From contig NC_015574.1 in the NCBI RefSeq assembly GCF_000214725.1, forward strand, positions 434,001-498,000: a stretch of DNA of 64,000 nt, given 5' to 3'. This DNA is from Methanobacterium paludis. GTDB lineage: Archaea > Methanobacteriota > Methanobacteria > Methanobacteriales > Methanobacteriaceae. A program made the position numbers and the translations under genes. The notes under the pieces were generated by a model. That model was given only the letters and a program-made list of their open reading frames with translations, did no database searches and had not been told where the DNA came from. Below, one piece after another: positions 18,566 to 29,383 of this stretch. Each line of letters starts with the position of its first letter. Positions within the stretch are counted from its first letter, which is position 1.

Positions 18566-19720
18566 CTATCTTTTGTATACTATCCTGCCGTCCTTTATCA
18601 CTTCAACCATGTTTTCTGATTCTGTTCTATTTATCAGGGACATTAAGGGATTTTTTGAAATTTCCTTAACGATCATAATGTCTGCGATCCTACCCTCTTC
18701 AATTGAACCTGAATTAATTCCAAGTGCCCTTGCAGCATTTGAAGTAGCCATTTTGAATACTTCAACCGGTGCTAAGTACTGCCTGTAATATCCCCTTGTG
18801 ACCTTGAGTGTGTACTCCATTTCCCGGAACATGTTGGGAGAGTTGAACATCACATTGTCAGTTCCCAGAAGAAGGTTTATCCTGTGGTCTAACATTTCTT
18901 GTATTGGTGGAATTCCCACGGATAAAGCCCCGTTTGAGCGGGGACATAAAACATTGGGAACTCTGCTCTTACCAACATTTTTCAAATCGTTGGCCATTGG
19001 AGATGTTAAATGAACCAGAAGATCAAAATCAGCTTCAAGAGCCCTTTGAACTTCAGTTTTTCCATGTAGCTTGAGAGAATCCTTCTGAATTTTTTCATAC
19101 TCTGCAACGTGTATTGAAGAAATTTTACTCTCTCTTCTGCAAGTATCCACGATTATTCTGGCAGTTTCGTTGCTTATCTCTCCAAAACCACTTAAACCTA
19201 TCCCATCGCAAGATCTGAGAATTTTTTTTGCATTCTTCTGTACAGTTGAGGATTCTGCATCAGGATCTATGAATGATTCATGGCGTCCAAGTACGATCTT
19301 CTTTATTGGAATCTCTTTTGAAGCTTTATCAAGAAGTTTTATCCCCTCAAAGCTGCCTTCACGGAAATCAACAAAGGTAGTGGTACCTGTTTTAAGCATA
19401 TATCTCATAGACTCCTTCATGGCGTCTATGATTTTTTCAGGAGGAGTTTCCCTCAAAATTCTGTGTTTAATTCCGTCTGGAGGCTTAACTATTTTATCTA
19501 TATGTTCACCATCACCTGCATCCTTTGCAACAGAATCTCCAAGGTGTATATGGGAGTTTATAAGGGATGGAGCGACAATGCAGCCTGAAGCATCGATTAT
19601 TTTGCCTTCACGCACCTTTTGAGAAACTTCAACGATCTTATTGTCCTCAATTAAAACATTTGTCCTTAAAACTTCCATGTTTTCGCCGTAGAGAACTTTG
19701 GCGTTTTCAATTGTAATCAT
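18566..19720 (-). CDS. Amidohydrolase-family deaminase
   Basis: Metal-dependent hydrolase of the nucleoside/SAH deaminase type. H57 and H59 (NSHIHLGDS) are the first metal ligands, a later His lies in SSIHVAEYEK and the catalytic Asp in LLLGTDNVMF. The C-terminal beta-sandwich closes with EEGRIADIMIV. The 384 residues are close to archaeal SAH/5'-deoxyadenosine deaminases, though somewhat shorter, so the substrate is not fixed by sequence alone. Confidence 0.75.
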   Translation of the reverse strand: MITIENAKVLYGENMEVLRTNVLIEDNKIVEVSQKVREGKIIDASGCIVAPSLINSHIHLGDSVAKDAGDGEHIDKIVKPPDGIKHRILRETPPEKIIDAMKESMRYMLKTGTTTFVDFREGSFEGIKLLDKASKEIPIKKIVLGRHESFIDPDAESSTVQKNAKKILRSCDGIGLSGFGEISNETARIIVDTCRRESKISSIHVAEYEKIQKDSLKLHGKTEVQRALEADFDLLVHLTSPMANDLKNVGKSRVPNVLCPRSNGALSVGIPPIQEMLDHRINLLLGTDNVMFNSPNMFREMEYTLKVTRGYYRQYLAPVEVFKMATSNAARALGINSGSIEEGRIADIMIVKEISKNPLMSLINRTESENMVEVIKDGRIVYKR

Positions 19721-19954
19721 ATAAATTAAACTATTTTTATTTTAGTATTTATTGTTTTTTTTTATTAGAAAACAAATAGACTTAGTTTGAGTTTTCATTT
19801 AAAAAACAATGGGCTTATTATTTAAGAATATTTTATTTAAAAAATTAGATGAAATTAGTATTAAATGAATAATTAAAACTAAATTTTTATTATAACTTTA
19901 TTATAACCTTTTTTTAAAAATTATATGAAATCATAAAGAATTTAATTTAAATTT

Positions 19955-22900
19955 TTAAATAGCTTCATGATAATCATTAAGGGATTTTACTCCAATTTCT
20001 CCGTCTTTGACATTTTTAATTGCTTTTAAAACGGCACGAGCCCCTGCAAGGGTTGTAACATATGGTATTCTCAGTTCAACTGCAAGTCTCCTTATGTGAT
20101 AACCATCATCTGCAGACTGTCTACCTGATGGGGTGTTCACTATGAGGGCTATTTCATTTTCAAGCATTGCATCCCTGATATTTGGGGAGCCCTGACTGAC
20201 TTTGCGAATGGTTTCGATATTCACATGTTCTTCAACTGCCTCTGCAGTTCCTTTCGTTGCCACAAGTTCGAATCCTAACTCTTCTGCATCCTTGACAATG
20301 TCAAGTATGCTGTCTTTATCTGCATCTTTGACACTTATGAAGATTTTTCCCTGTTTTGGAAGTTCCATGCCTGCTGAAAGTTGTGCTTTATAATATGAAA
20401 CCCCAAAGTTTTCGTCTATACCCATGCTCTCTCCTGTAGACTTCATTTCGGGCCCTAGAACAGAATCTGCCTGTGGAAGTTTTATGAAGGGGAATATGGA
20501 CTCTTTCACAGCCACGTGTTTAATTTTTACTTCATCATGGAGTCCGAGCTCCTTGAGCTTGTGCCCTATCATGAGCATTGCTGCTACTTTAGCAAGGGGT
20601 ACTCCAACAGCTTTGCTTACAAATGGAACGGTACGGCTTGCTCGAGGGTTTGCTTCAATGATATAAACCTTAGGTTTACCGGGTTCGTCCATTTTTACAG
20701 CGTACTGGATGTTCATAAGCCCAACAACGTCCAGTTCAAGGGCAAGTTTTCTGGTGTAATCTTTTATAGTTTGAATAACATCCTTAGAAAGGCTTTGTGG
20801 AGGTATTACACATGCAGAATCTCCTGAATGCACACCTGCTTCTTCTATGTGTTCCATTATTCCACCAATGAACACTTCTTCGCCGTCACACAACGCATCC
20901 ACGTCTATTTCTATTGCATCTTCAAGGAACTTGTCAACGAGTATAGGATGCTTTGGAGATACCTTAACAGCTTCTTTCATGTATTTTTCAAGCTCTAAAT
21001 CATCATAAACAATTTCCATAGCTCTTCCGCCAAGAACGTAGGAAGGCCTTACGAGTACTGGGAATCCTATCCTTTTTGCAACTTTCTGTGCATCTTCAAA
21101 GGAATTTGCAATACCATACTCTGCTTGAGGTATGTTTAACATGTTTAAAACTTCTGTGAACTGTTCACGATCTTCAACACGATCTATACTTTCGTGTGGT
21201 GTTCCAAGAATTTTAATACCTTCTTCTGCAAGAGGAACTGCAAGATTTATGGATGTTTGACCTCCAAATTGCACAACAACACCGTATGGTTTCTCTTTGT
21301 CCATAATGCCCATAACGTCTTCCATTGTGAGAGGTTCAAAATAGAGTTTGTTTGAAATATCGTAGTCGGTACTGACGGTTTCAGGGTTGTTGTTTATGAT
21401 TATGGTTTCTATCCCCTGTTCTTTAAGTGCCATAGCCGCGTGAACACAACAATAATCAAATTCTATTCCCTGGCCAATTCTTATTGGTCCTGCTCCAATT
21501 ATTACAACCTTTTTATTATCAGAAACAGTTACTTCATCCTCTTTTTCGTAGGTACTGTAATAATAAGGAGTTTTTGCCTCAAACTCTGCTGCACACGTGT
21601 CAACCATTTTGTAAGCTGGTACGATGTTATTCTCTTTACGTGTGTCCCTTATGGTTTTTTCATCATTTCCTGTGATTTTAGCAATTCTATGGTCAGAAAA
21701 ACCCATTCTCTTAGTTTTTTCGAGGATGTCCGGATTTAAAATATTTTCTTTATTCAATTTATTCTCAAAATCAATGATGTTAAGTATTTTATATAAAAAG
21801 AACTTGTTTATATCTGTTATCTCATGAACTTTGTCCACACTCATCCCTGATTTGAGAGCGGAATAAATATGGAATATACGTTCATCTGTAGCGTTTTTAA
21901 GGAGATCCTCTGTGAATGGAATCTCTTCAAACCCATATTTTCCAATGTCAAGCGATCTTAGAGCTTTATGTAGAGACTCCTCTAAAGTCCTTCCAATGGC
22001 CATAACTTCTCCTGTTGACTGCATTTGAACTCCAAGTTCCCTTTTAACATCTTTAAACTTGTCAAATGGCCATCTTGGCACTTTTGTAACCACATAATCC
22101 AGGGAAGGCTCAAATGAAGCTGGAGTTTCTTTGGTTATGTCGTTTTGTATCTCATCTAAAGTCATTCCAATGGATATCTTGGCAGATATCTTTGCTATAG
22201 GGTATCCTGTGGCTTTAGATGCAAGTGCACTGCTACGGCTCACCCGCGGGTTCACCTCTATGACTTTATATTCACCAGTCTTTGAATTCACAGAGAACTG
22301 TATGTTACAACCGCCCTGGATCTCAAGGGCTCTTATAATCTTAATTGAAGCATTTCTTAATATCTGGTTGTCCACATCGGATAATGTCTGTGAGGGTGCC
22401 ACAACTATACTTTCTCCAGTGTGAATTCCCATGGGGTCAATGTTTTCCATGTTACACACTATGATACAAGTATCATTTTTATCCCGCATAACTTCATATT
22501 CAAACTCTTTCCATCCTAAAAGTGATTCATCAATGAGCACCTGGTTTATGAAGCTCATATCAAGACCTCTTGTCGCAACGTCTATTAGTTCTTCCCTGTT
22601 ATGGGCAACTCCACCACCAGTCCCACCAAGTGTGAATGCGGGCCTAACGATTATAGGGTAACCAATTTCTTTAACAGCTTCAATGGCACCTTCAACAGAT
22701 GTGACAGCTTTACATTTTGGTATGGGTTCGTTAAGTTCCAGCATGAACCTTCCAAAGAGTTCACGGTCTTCAACGTTTCTTATGGTCTGTATAGATGATC
22801 CTATGACCTTAAGATCATCAAGGGCACCAATTTTTTCAAGGCCAGTTGCAACGTTCAGACCAGTTTGTCCACCCATTGTGGGTAATATAGCGTCTGGTTT

Positions 22901-23143
22901 TTCCTTTTCTATGATTTTTGCAACGATTTCCGGGGTTAACGGTTCAACGTAAACCTTATCTGCGGTGTCGATGTCTGTTTGAATGGTTGCGGGGTTGCTG
23001 TTCACAAGCACCGTTTCTATTCCTTCTTCCATAAGAGATTTACATGCTTGGGAACCGGAATAATCAAATTCAGCAGCTTGACCAATCTGAATGGGTCCCG
23101 ATCCAATGATGAGAACTTTTTTTATGTCTCTGTCCTTTGGCAT
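19955..23143 (-). CDS. carB: Carbamoyl-phosphate synthase large subunit
   Basis: Makes carbamoyl phosphate from bicarbonate, ATP and ammonia delivered by CarA, for pyrimidine and arginine synthesis. The 1062 residues comprise two ATP-grasp halves, each starting with a GAGPI/GSGPIQIGQ phrase, an oligomerisation segment in the middle and a C-terminal MGS-like regulatory domain. GAGGATC lies six bases before the ATG. It is separated from carA by 323 bases, so the pair is syntenic but perhaps not tightly co-transcribed. Confidence 0.97.
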   Translation of the reverse strand: MPKDRDIKKVLIIGSGPIQIGQAAEFDYSGSQACKSLMEEGIETVLVNSNPATIQTDIDTADKVYVEPLTPEIVAKIIEKEKPDAILPTMGGQTGLNVATGLEKIGALDDLKVIGSSIQTIRNVEDRELFGRFMLELNEPIPKCKAVTSVEGAIEAVKEIGYPIIVRPAFTLGGTGGGVAHNREELIDVATRGLDMSFINQVLIDESLLGWKEFEYEVMRDKNDTCIIVCNMENIDPMGIHTGESIVVAPSQTLSDVDNQILRNASIKIIRALEIQGGCNIQFSVNSKTGEYKVIEVNPRVSRSSALASKATGYPIAKISAKISIGMTLDEIQNDITKETPASFEPSLDYVVTKVPRWPFDKFKDVKRELGVQMQSTGEVMAIGRTLEESLHKALRSLDIGKYGFEEIPFTEDLLKNATDERIFHIYSALKSGMSVDKVHEITDINKFFLYKILNIIDFENKLNKENILNPDILEKTKRMGFSDHRIAKITGNDEKTIRDTRKENNIVPAYKMVDTCAAEFEAKTPYYYSTYEKEDEVTVSDNKKVVIIGAGPIRIGQGIEFDYCCVHAAMALKEQGIETIIINNNPETVSTDYDISNKLYFEPLTMEDVMGIMDKEKPYGVVVQFGGQTSINLAVPLAEEGIKILGTPHESIDRVEDREQFTEVLNMLNIPQAEYGIANSFEDAQKVAKRIGFPVLVRPSYVLGGRAMEIVYDDLELEKYMKEAVKVSPKHPILVDKFLEDAIEIDVDALCDGEEVFIGGIMEHIEEAGVHSGDSACVIPPQSLSKDVIQTIKDYTRKLALELDVVGLMNIQYAVKMDEPGKPKVYIIEANPRASRTVPFVSKAVGVPLAKVAAMLMIGHKLKELGLHDEVKIKHVAVKESIFPFIKLPQADSVLGPEMKSTGESMGIDENFGVSYYKAQLSAGMELPKQGKIFISVKDADKDSILDIVKDAEELGFELVATKGTAEAVEEHVNIETIRKVSQGSPNIRDAMLENEIALIVNTPSGRQSADDGYHIRRLAVELRIPYVTTLAGARAVLKAIKNVKDGEIGVKSLNDYHEAI

Positions 23144-23466
23144 TTACGATCCTCTACTTTTTTTCCTTATAATTATGTTTAAGATAATTTTATGATTATT
23201 TAGAAATTTATAATTCAGAAGTTGTATCTCTCTAAAATTGGATTTTTAAACTATTTAAATTTAGTATTCTTAAGGTGCTTCAATAAAATTTTCACCTTAA
23301 AACTAATTTTTTAATTCTTTTTACTTTATTCTACTAAAATTTATTCTACTAAAAAAAAATTTATATGATGATCCTTCAAGTTTGTTCTTTAAATTAAAGT
23401 TTTTTCACCAATTTCATTCTAATACTTCAAAATTTTTTTCTAGGTTTAATTCATCAATTTTAATGA
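23144..23466. other. Spacer between carA and carB
   Basis: 323 AT-rich bases. No ORF, no clear attenuator-like hairpin and no RNA motif was seen; a carB promoter may be present. Confidence 0.4.
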
Positions 23467-24549
23467 TTAATAACTTTCCAGGGCTTTAATGAAATTGTCA
23501 AAGTAGTAATCTGTGTCGTTTGGGCCGGGTCCTGCCTCAGGATGGTACTGTACACTTGAGATAGGAAGTTCTTCGTGCTCTATTCCTTCAATTGTCCCGT
23601 CGTTCAGGTTAATCTGGGTCACTTTTATTGGTAGATCCCTGCATGATTCTGGATCAATTGTGAAACCATGGTTCTGGGCGGTTATGGAAACTTTGCCAGA
23701 ACGAAGATCCTTCACTGGTTGATTTATTCCCCTGTGCCCAAATTTCATTTTGTATATTTTGGCTCCAAAAGCGAGTGAGATTATCTGTTGTCCTAAACAT
23801 ATCCCAAATATAGGGAGTTTCTCTGAAAGATTTTGAACCGTACTAATGGCAGCTTTAACCCTTTTTGGGTCTCCCGGACCGCTTGAAACTAACATTGCAT
23901 CAGGTTCGTAATCCAGAATAGTTTTAACATCTGTTTTGTAAGGCAGAACAACCACTCCTACCTTCCTTTTAAGAATGGCACTGATACTATTTTTCTTTAT
24001 TCCACAGTCAAGAATAACAGCTTTTTTATCGTAGTTATCCCCGTAAATTACCGGTTCTCCTACACAAACCTGATCCACAAGGTCAATGTCTTCCAGATTA
24101 GGTTGTCCTTTTGTAATTTCCAGAAGTTCTTCATCTTCTATCTCTTCTGTAGTAAGGGTTCCCTTCAAGGCACCAAACCTCCTGATCTTGAGGGTCAAAG
24201 AACGCGTATCGATCCCACTTATGCCTGGAATTTCGTATTCCTCTAAGAATTCTGATAAATTTTTTTCTGTTGATCTGTGAGATGGATGGATGTTGTGTTC
24301 CCTTACTATGAACCCTTCAGACTTTATTCCATTTGACTGGAACCATTCTGAGGATATTCCATAGTTTCCCTGTAAAGGATAAGTTGACATGAGTATCTGG
24401 CCTTTGTAGGACGGATCTGTCAGCGACTCTACGTACCCGGTCATCCCTGTTGTGAAAACCACTTCTCCCGTTTTGGTGGTTTCAAAACCGAATCCATCTC
24501 CTTTAAGTATTGTACCATCTTCTAAAGCCAATTTTGCCTCTTTTAGCAT
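23467..24549 (-). CDS. carA: Carbamoyl-phosphate synthase small subunit (glutaminase)
   Basis: Class I glutamine amidotransferase that feeds ammonia to CarB. An N-terminal CarA-specific domain (1-160) is followed by the GATase domain with the nucleophile Cys in FGICLGQQ and the His/Glu pair in QYHPEAGPGP. GGTGAT lies three bases before the ATG. 360 residues is standard. Confidence 0.96.
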   Translation of the reverse strand: MLKEAKLALEDGTILKGDGFGFETTKTGEVVFTTGMTGYVESLTDPSYKGQILMSTYPLQGNYGISSEWFQSNGIKSEGFIVREHNIHPSHRSTEKNLSEFLEEYEIPGISGIDTRSLTLKIRRFGALKGTLTTEEIEDEELLEITKGQPNLEDIDLVDQVCVGEPVIYGDNYDKKAVILDCGIKKNSISAILKRKVGVVVLPYKTDVKTILDYEPDAMLVSSGPGDPKRVKAAISTVQNLSEKLPIFGICLGQQIISLAFGAKIYKMKFGHRGINQPVKDLRSGKVSITAQNHGFTIDPESCRDLPIKVTQINLNDGTIEGIEHEELPISSVQYHPEAGPGPNDTDYYFDNFIKALESY

Positions 24550-24854
24550 TTTATCACCATGTTGCAGTAAATTCTATAAATAAGATGTAAAAATTTGAGT
24601 TTTATTAGTTATTATAATTTTAAATAATAAATTTATTCAATGGTTGTGTTTATTCTACCAGTTGATCTATTTATTATATTAATAATTAATAAATTTGGAT
24701 TAGTTTATTTTTTTTTGAAGAAGTGATTTATTAAATAAATGAATTTTCTGTTTATTAATCCTAAATTTTCATTAAATTCTTATGTCTTATGGAATATTAT
24801 TAACTTTAAAATATCATTAAAGAATTATCATTAAAGAATTGCTGTGATTAATGC
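24550..24854. other. AT-rich spacer upstream of carA
   Basis: 305 bases between the rimI stop and carA. It consists of A/T runs and short repeats of attaaagaatt near 24815-24840. No gene is seen; it should contain the carA promoter. Confidence 0.4.
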
Positions 24855-25307
<453 letters not shown>

Positions 25308-25339
25308 GAATGTCTCCGATAGGTTGTAAAGTGATATAA

Positions 25340-25750
25340 ATGTGGAACGATTTTTCAGATTATATAATCAAAAATTATAATGACTCATCTAAGATAGTGG
25401 AGGTTGGTGCTGGAAGCTTCCTTGAAGTTGCCCTCAACTTGCAAAGACATCTTAAGATGGATATCACCATGACAGATATTAAACCTTCCCATGAATGTAT
25501 ACTCCAAGATGATATTGGCAATCCTGACTTAAAAATATATAAGGATGCGTCACTTATATATTCGATACGACCTCCTGAAGAACTTCACCCTCTTATCATG
25601 AAGTTAGCAGATGATGTGGGGGCCGATTTAATAATAAAACCGCTTTCAACGGATTTTATAAATACTGATAAAAAAATGAAACTCATAAATTACAAAAAGG
25701 CGATTTTTTACAAGATGTGTTACGATGAAATGGCAGAATTTAAGCGTTGA
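25340..25750 (+). CDS. UPF0146 family protein
   Basis: A 136-residue archaeal protein that resembles the N-terminal half of a SAM-dependent methyltransferase (VEVGAGSFLEVALNL nucleotide-binding loop, then an Asp-ending strand MTDIKP). The catalytic part is short, and the function is unknown. It ends 26 bases inside the P-type ATPase gene. Confidence 0.75.
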   Translation: MWNDFSDYIIKNYNDSSKIVEVGAGSFLEVALNLQRHLKMDITMTDIKPSHECILQDDIGNPDLKIYKDASLIYSIRPPEELHPLIMKLADDVGADLIIKPLSTDFINTDKKMKLINYKKAIFYKMCYDEMAEFKR

Positions 25751-28247
25751 TGAAGTTTTGAAAAATGTTGAATCCAATTACAACGGATTAACGGCAGAAG
25801 AAGCCAGTAAACGTATTCCTAAATATGGGAAGAACGAACTGGTTGAAGAAGAAAAACCAGGTCCCTTTAAGCGGTTTTTAGGACAGTTTAAAGATTTTCT
25901 TATAATATTACTGATTGTTGCAGCTCTAGCTGCTGCATTCATAGGTGACACCACAGATGCTGCCGTAATATTTGTGGTTGTTGTTTTAAATGCAGTTGTG
26001 GGCTTTATGCAGGAGAACCGTGCTGAAGAAGCAATGGAAAAGCTCAAAGGAATGAGTTCCACAGAAGCTGTTGTTGTACGTGACGCTGAAAATCAGAAAA
26101 TAGCTGCAGCAGAGCTTACAATTGGTGATGTTGTTGTTATTGAAGAAGGAGACAACATACCTGCAGATATAAGAATATTAAAAAGTTATGACCTTTTAAT
26201 AGATGAATCTGCATTAACTGGGGAGTCAAAACCTGTTCATAAGGATGAAAACACCGTATCTGAAGAGGACACAAAAAATCTTGCATTCATGGACACAAGT
26301 GTTTCATCCGGAAGAGGAAGGGGTGTTGTTGTTGAAATCGGAATGAATACTGCTATAGGTAAGATTGCAGAGATGATCCAGGAAGAAGAAGCTAAAACAC
26401 CCCTCCAGGAAAGGATAACTGGCCTTGGAAAGATGATGGGTATTATAGCATTAGTTGTGTGTTCTGCAATATTCGCACTCCAGTTCTTCAAGGGTGTTCC
26501 ACTGGTTGAAAACTTTATGACTGCGGTTGCACTGGCAGTAGCCGCAGTACCTGAAGGACTCCCTGCAATTTTGACTTTAACACTGGCACTTGGAATGCAG
26601 AGAATGGCCAAAAGCAATGCAGTCGTAAGAAAACTTCTTGCTGTGGAAACACTGGGTTCATGCACAACCATCTGTACAGATAAAACAGGGACCCTAACCA
26701 AGAACAAAATGACGGTTCGCCAGACTAAGATCACGTATCCTGAAATGGTGTATAAAATCTCAGCACTCTGTAACAATTCCAGCATGTCTAAAGGTAAGAT
26801 TATTGGAGATCCAACAGATGGTGCAGTATTGATCTTTGCAGATGAAAATGGATACAACAGAGAAGAGCTTGAAAAAACCCACAGAAGAGTCTTTGAAATC
26901 CCCCTTGACAGTGAAAGAAAAAGAATGACCACTGTAAATGAATGGGATGGTGAAAGGTATGTACTTACCAAAGGTGCTCCTGAAATAGTTCTCCAACGAT
27001 GCAGTCGTGTGGAAACTGATGGAGAAATTTCAGACATCACACAGGAAAATAAAGATGAAGTCCTCAACGACCTGAAAGAGATGACGTCTGAAGCTCTCAG
27101 AGTCTTAGCATTTGCCTACAGGAAAGTTAAACCAGGGGAAGGTTTTGATGATAAAGAGGCTTTAGAGAACGATCTTATATTTGTTGGTCTTGTGGGAATG
27201 ATGGATCCACCACGTAAAGAAGCCCAGGATGCTGTTACATTATGTAAAAAGGCAGGCATCAATGTTGTGATGATAACAGGGGATCATAAGGATACGGCGG
27301 CAGCTATAGCTTTTGAGATAGGAATATTAAATGGTGGAAAAGTTCTTACAGGTTCTGACCTTGACAAATTGAATGATGATGAATTTAAGGAAATGGTTGA
27401 GGATGTGAATGTTTATGCGAGGGTTTTTCCTGAACAGAAGGTTCGTATCGTTGAAGCGTTGAGATCAAGGGGACAGGTGGTGTCCATGACAGGAGATGGT
27501 GTAAATGATGCACCCGCCCTTAAAAAGGCTGCGATTGGTGTTGCAATGGGTTCAGGCACAGATGTTGCAAAAGAATCTGCTGACATGCTCCTTCAAGACG
27601 ACAACTTTGCCACCATAGTTAAGGCAGTTAAAGAAGGACGTACTATCTTTGATAACATAAAACGTTTTGTAAAATTCCAGCTTTCAACAAACATTGGGGC
27701 AATACTCACGATAACTGTTGCATCAATTTCTAACTTACCCATACCCTTTAATCCAATTCAAATACTCTGGATAAACATAATAATGGACGGCCCTCCTGCC
27801 CAGTCTCTGGGTGTTGAACCATCGGAGGCAGATGTTATGGAGCGCCCTCCAAGTAAGGGAAATATTCTCAATAAAAAGAATCTCACGAGGATAGCAATTG
27901 CTGGAGTTGTAATGAGCATAGGAACGCTCATATTGTATTATTTCGAACTTAAAAGTGGTGTACCTGTCATTAAGGCAACAACCATAGCTTTCACAGTATT
28001 TGTGATGTTCCAAATATTCAACGTGTTCAACTGCAAAGCCAAAGGCATGGTACCTAACAAAACACTTATCATTGCTGTTGCAGCTTCATTCCTGCTTCAA
28101 GTATGTGTTATTTACGTGCCGTTACTTCAGGGCATATTCCGGACAACTGCCCTCTCACTTGTGGATTGGGGACTTATCTTGGTGGTTGCAGCCTTGATAT
28201 TTGTAAGTGAGTTCATTTCAGAGAGGATATTAAATGAATGGGGATAA
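25725..28247 (+). CDS. Cation-translocating P-type ATPase, calcium-type (P2)
   Basis: An 840-residue membrane pump. The phosphorylated Asp is D319 in TDKTGTLTKNKM; TGES (actuator), GDGVNDAPAL (hinge) and the membrane motif VPEGLPAILTLTLALG, with the P-E-G-L of SERCA/PMCA-like pumps, are all present. About ten membrane spans are visible. This motif set favours Ca2+ export, though Mn2+ or Na+ cannot be excluded. It overlaps the UPF0146 gene by 26 bases. Confidence 0.88.
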   Translation: MKWQNLSVDEVLKNVESNYNGLTAEEASKRIPKYGKNELVEEEKPGPFKRFLGQFKDFLIILLIVAALAAAFIGDTTDAAVIFVVVVLNAVVGFMQENRAEEAMEKLKGMSSTEAVVVRDAENQKIAAAELTIGDVVVIEEGDNIPADIRILKSYDLLIDESALTGESKPVHKDENTVSEEDTKNLAFMDTSVSSGRGRGVVVEIGMNTAIGKIAEMIQEEEAKTPLQERITGLGKMMGIIALVVCSAIFALQFFKGVPLVENFMTAVALAVAAVPEGLPAILTLTLALGMQRMAKSNAVVRKLLAVETLGSCTTICTDKTGTLTKNKMTVRQTKITYPEMVYKISALCNNSSMSKGKIIGDPTDGAVLIFADENGYNREELEKTHRRVFEIPLDSERKRMTTVNEWDGERYVLTKGAPEIVLQRCSRVETDGEISDITQENKDEVLNDLKEMTSEALRVLAFAYRKVKPGEGFDDKEALENDLIFVGLVGMMDPPRKEAQDAVTLCKKAGINVVMITGDHKDTAAAIAFEIGILNGGKVLTGSDLDKLNDDEFKEMVEDVNVYARVFPEQKVRIVEALRSRGQVVSMTGDGVNDAPALKKAAIGVAMGSGTDVAKESADMLLQDDNFATIVKAVKEGRTIFDNIKRFVKFQLSTNIGAILTITVASISNLPIPFNPIQILWINIIMDGPPAQSLGVEPSEADVMERPPSKGNILNKKNLTRIAIAGVVMSIGTLILYYFELKSGVPVIKATTIAFTVFVMFQIFNVFNCKAKGMVPNKTLIIAVAASFLLQVCVIYVPLLQGIFRTTALSLVDWGLILVVAALIFVSEFISERILNEWG

Positions 28248-28310
28248 AACTAACAGATGAAACAGGATGGCAGGTACGCAAATGAAAGCAATTATGATGG
28301 TGGGTGCATA

Positions 28311-29114
28311 ATGAATGTAATTGTAATGGCAGGTACATCTGATTCGGTTCGCATTATAGAAAAACTCCGCGACTTTAAAGATATTGAAATATTCGCTACA
28401 ACAACAACAAGGTATGGTGCAGAACTTGCAAAATCTGCAGGTGCCCATGATGTTATATCACATGGACTTCGAGACGAGGAAATTGTTGATCTTATAAATA
28501 AAAAAAATATAGATCTGTTGGTAGATGCGACCCATCCATTTGCAGTTGAAGCGACTAAAAATGCCTTAAAATCAGTTCATAAAACTGGAATAAAATATTT
28601 TAGGTTTGAAAGGCCACAAATTATCGTTCCGGAAAGTGAATTTGTACATGAAGTTCAATCCTTTGAAGACGCTGCATCAAAGGTTATTGAGTTGACTGAT
28701 AAATCCGTATCCATAAATAGAAAAATAATGCATCTTGCAGGGGTTTCGACCATCCATTACCTTACGGAAGTTATGGAATCAGAACGGATCATTGCGAGGG
28801 TTATCCCTTCTGTCTTTTCCATTAAAAAATGTCTTGAAATGGACCTTCCTGGTGAGAATATAATTGCCATGCAGGGAACTTTCTCCAAAGAGTTTAACAA
28901 GGCTTTGATGGAAGAGTACAACGTATCTTTAATTGTTACCAAGGAAAGTGGTGAAAGTGGTGGAACTCCTTCAAAAATAGAAGCTGCAATTGAACTGGGG
29001 ATTCCTATAATTATTGTTGTAAGGCCAGAAGTTCTAGAACTTGAAAATGAAACTGTTTTTAATGATATTGATGATATTTGTGATGAAATAATGTTTTTTA
29101 GGCATGTTCTATAA
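28311..29114 (+). CDS. cobK: Precorrin-6A / cobalt-precorrin-6A reductase
   Basis: NAD(P)H-dependent ring reduction in corrinoid synthesis. The protein begins MNVIVMAGTSDSVRIIEKL, a CobK/CbiJ start, with DLLVDATHPFAVEAT and TKESGESGGTPSKIEAA later, both family hallmarks. The ATG at 28311 with GGTGG about eight bases upstream gives 267 residues; the ORF extends 18 codons further upstream without support. The gene follows the ATPase by about 60 bases. Confidence 0.9.
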   Translation: MNVIVMAGTSDSVRIIEKLRDFKDIEIFATTTTRYGAELAKSAGAHDVISHGLRDEEIVDLINKKNIDLLVDATHPFAVEATKNALKSVHKTGIKYFRFERPQIIVPESEFVHEVQSFEDAASKVIELTDKSVSINRKIMHLAGVSTIHYLTEVMESERIIARVIPSVFSIKKCLEMDLPGENIIAMQGTFSKEFNKALMEEYNVSLIVTKESGESGGTPSKIEAAIELGIPIIIVVRPEVLELENETVFNDIDDICDEIMFFRHVL

Positions 29115-29319
29115 CGTTTTGATTGTAACTTTTTATTAAAATTATTCTTTATTTATTCCTTATTTTTCTGATATTTTAAATTCTAATTTTAAAAATATTG
29201 TAAAAATAGATTAGTTGTAAAAAGTAGATCTAGATCTAAAATACTAAAAGATTAGATCTAAAATAGTTTAATATGGTTAAAATTGTTAATTAATAATTAG
29301 TTATTACAGACAAAATTAA
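29115..29319. other. AT-rich region after cobK
   Basis: No gene. Two copies of TAGATCTAAAATA lie around 29230-29262; nothing else is seen. Confidence 0.3.
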
Positions 29320-29383
29320 GTAAGCCTCAGTTCGCCCATCAGTCATCACGTATCAGAGCTCATAGGGTTCATCACAGGCTTAA
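29320..29383 (-). ncRNA. C/D box sRNA (2'-O-methylation guide)
   Basis: Read on the minus strand: TAAGCC, then box C GTGATGA (29369-29375), a 12-base spacer, box D' CTGA (29353-29356), three bases, box C' GTGATGA (29343-29349), a second 12-base spacer, box D CTGA (29327-29330), then GGCTTA, which pairs perfectly with the 5' TAAGCC. Both C boxes and both D boxes match consensus exactly, and equal 12-base guides are typical for archaea. AAATATATTG at 29398-29407 is placed as a TATA element about 25 bases before the RNA's 5' end. The second guide is complementary to UUCGCCCAU, which from memory resembles the A-loop (helix 92) of 23S rRNA; this pairing is not verified. Confidence 0.88.

Noticed and set aside
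23144..23466. A riboswitch or attenuator between carA and carB
   Set aside because: No stable hairpin or known riboswitch core was seen; the region is plain AT-rich sequence.
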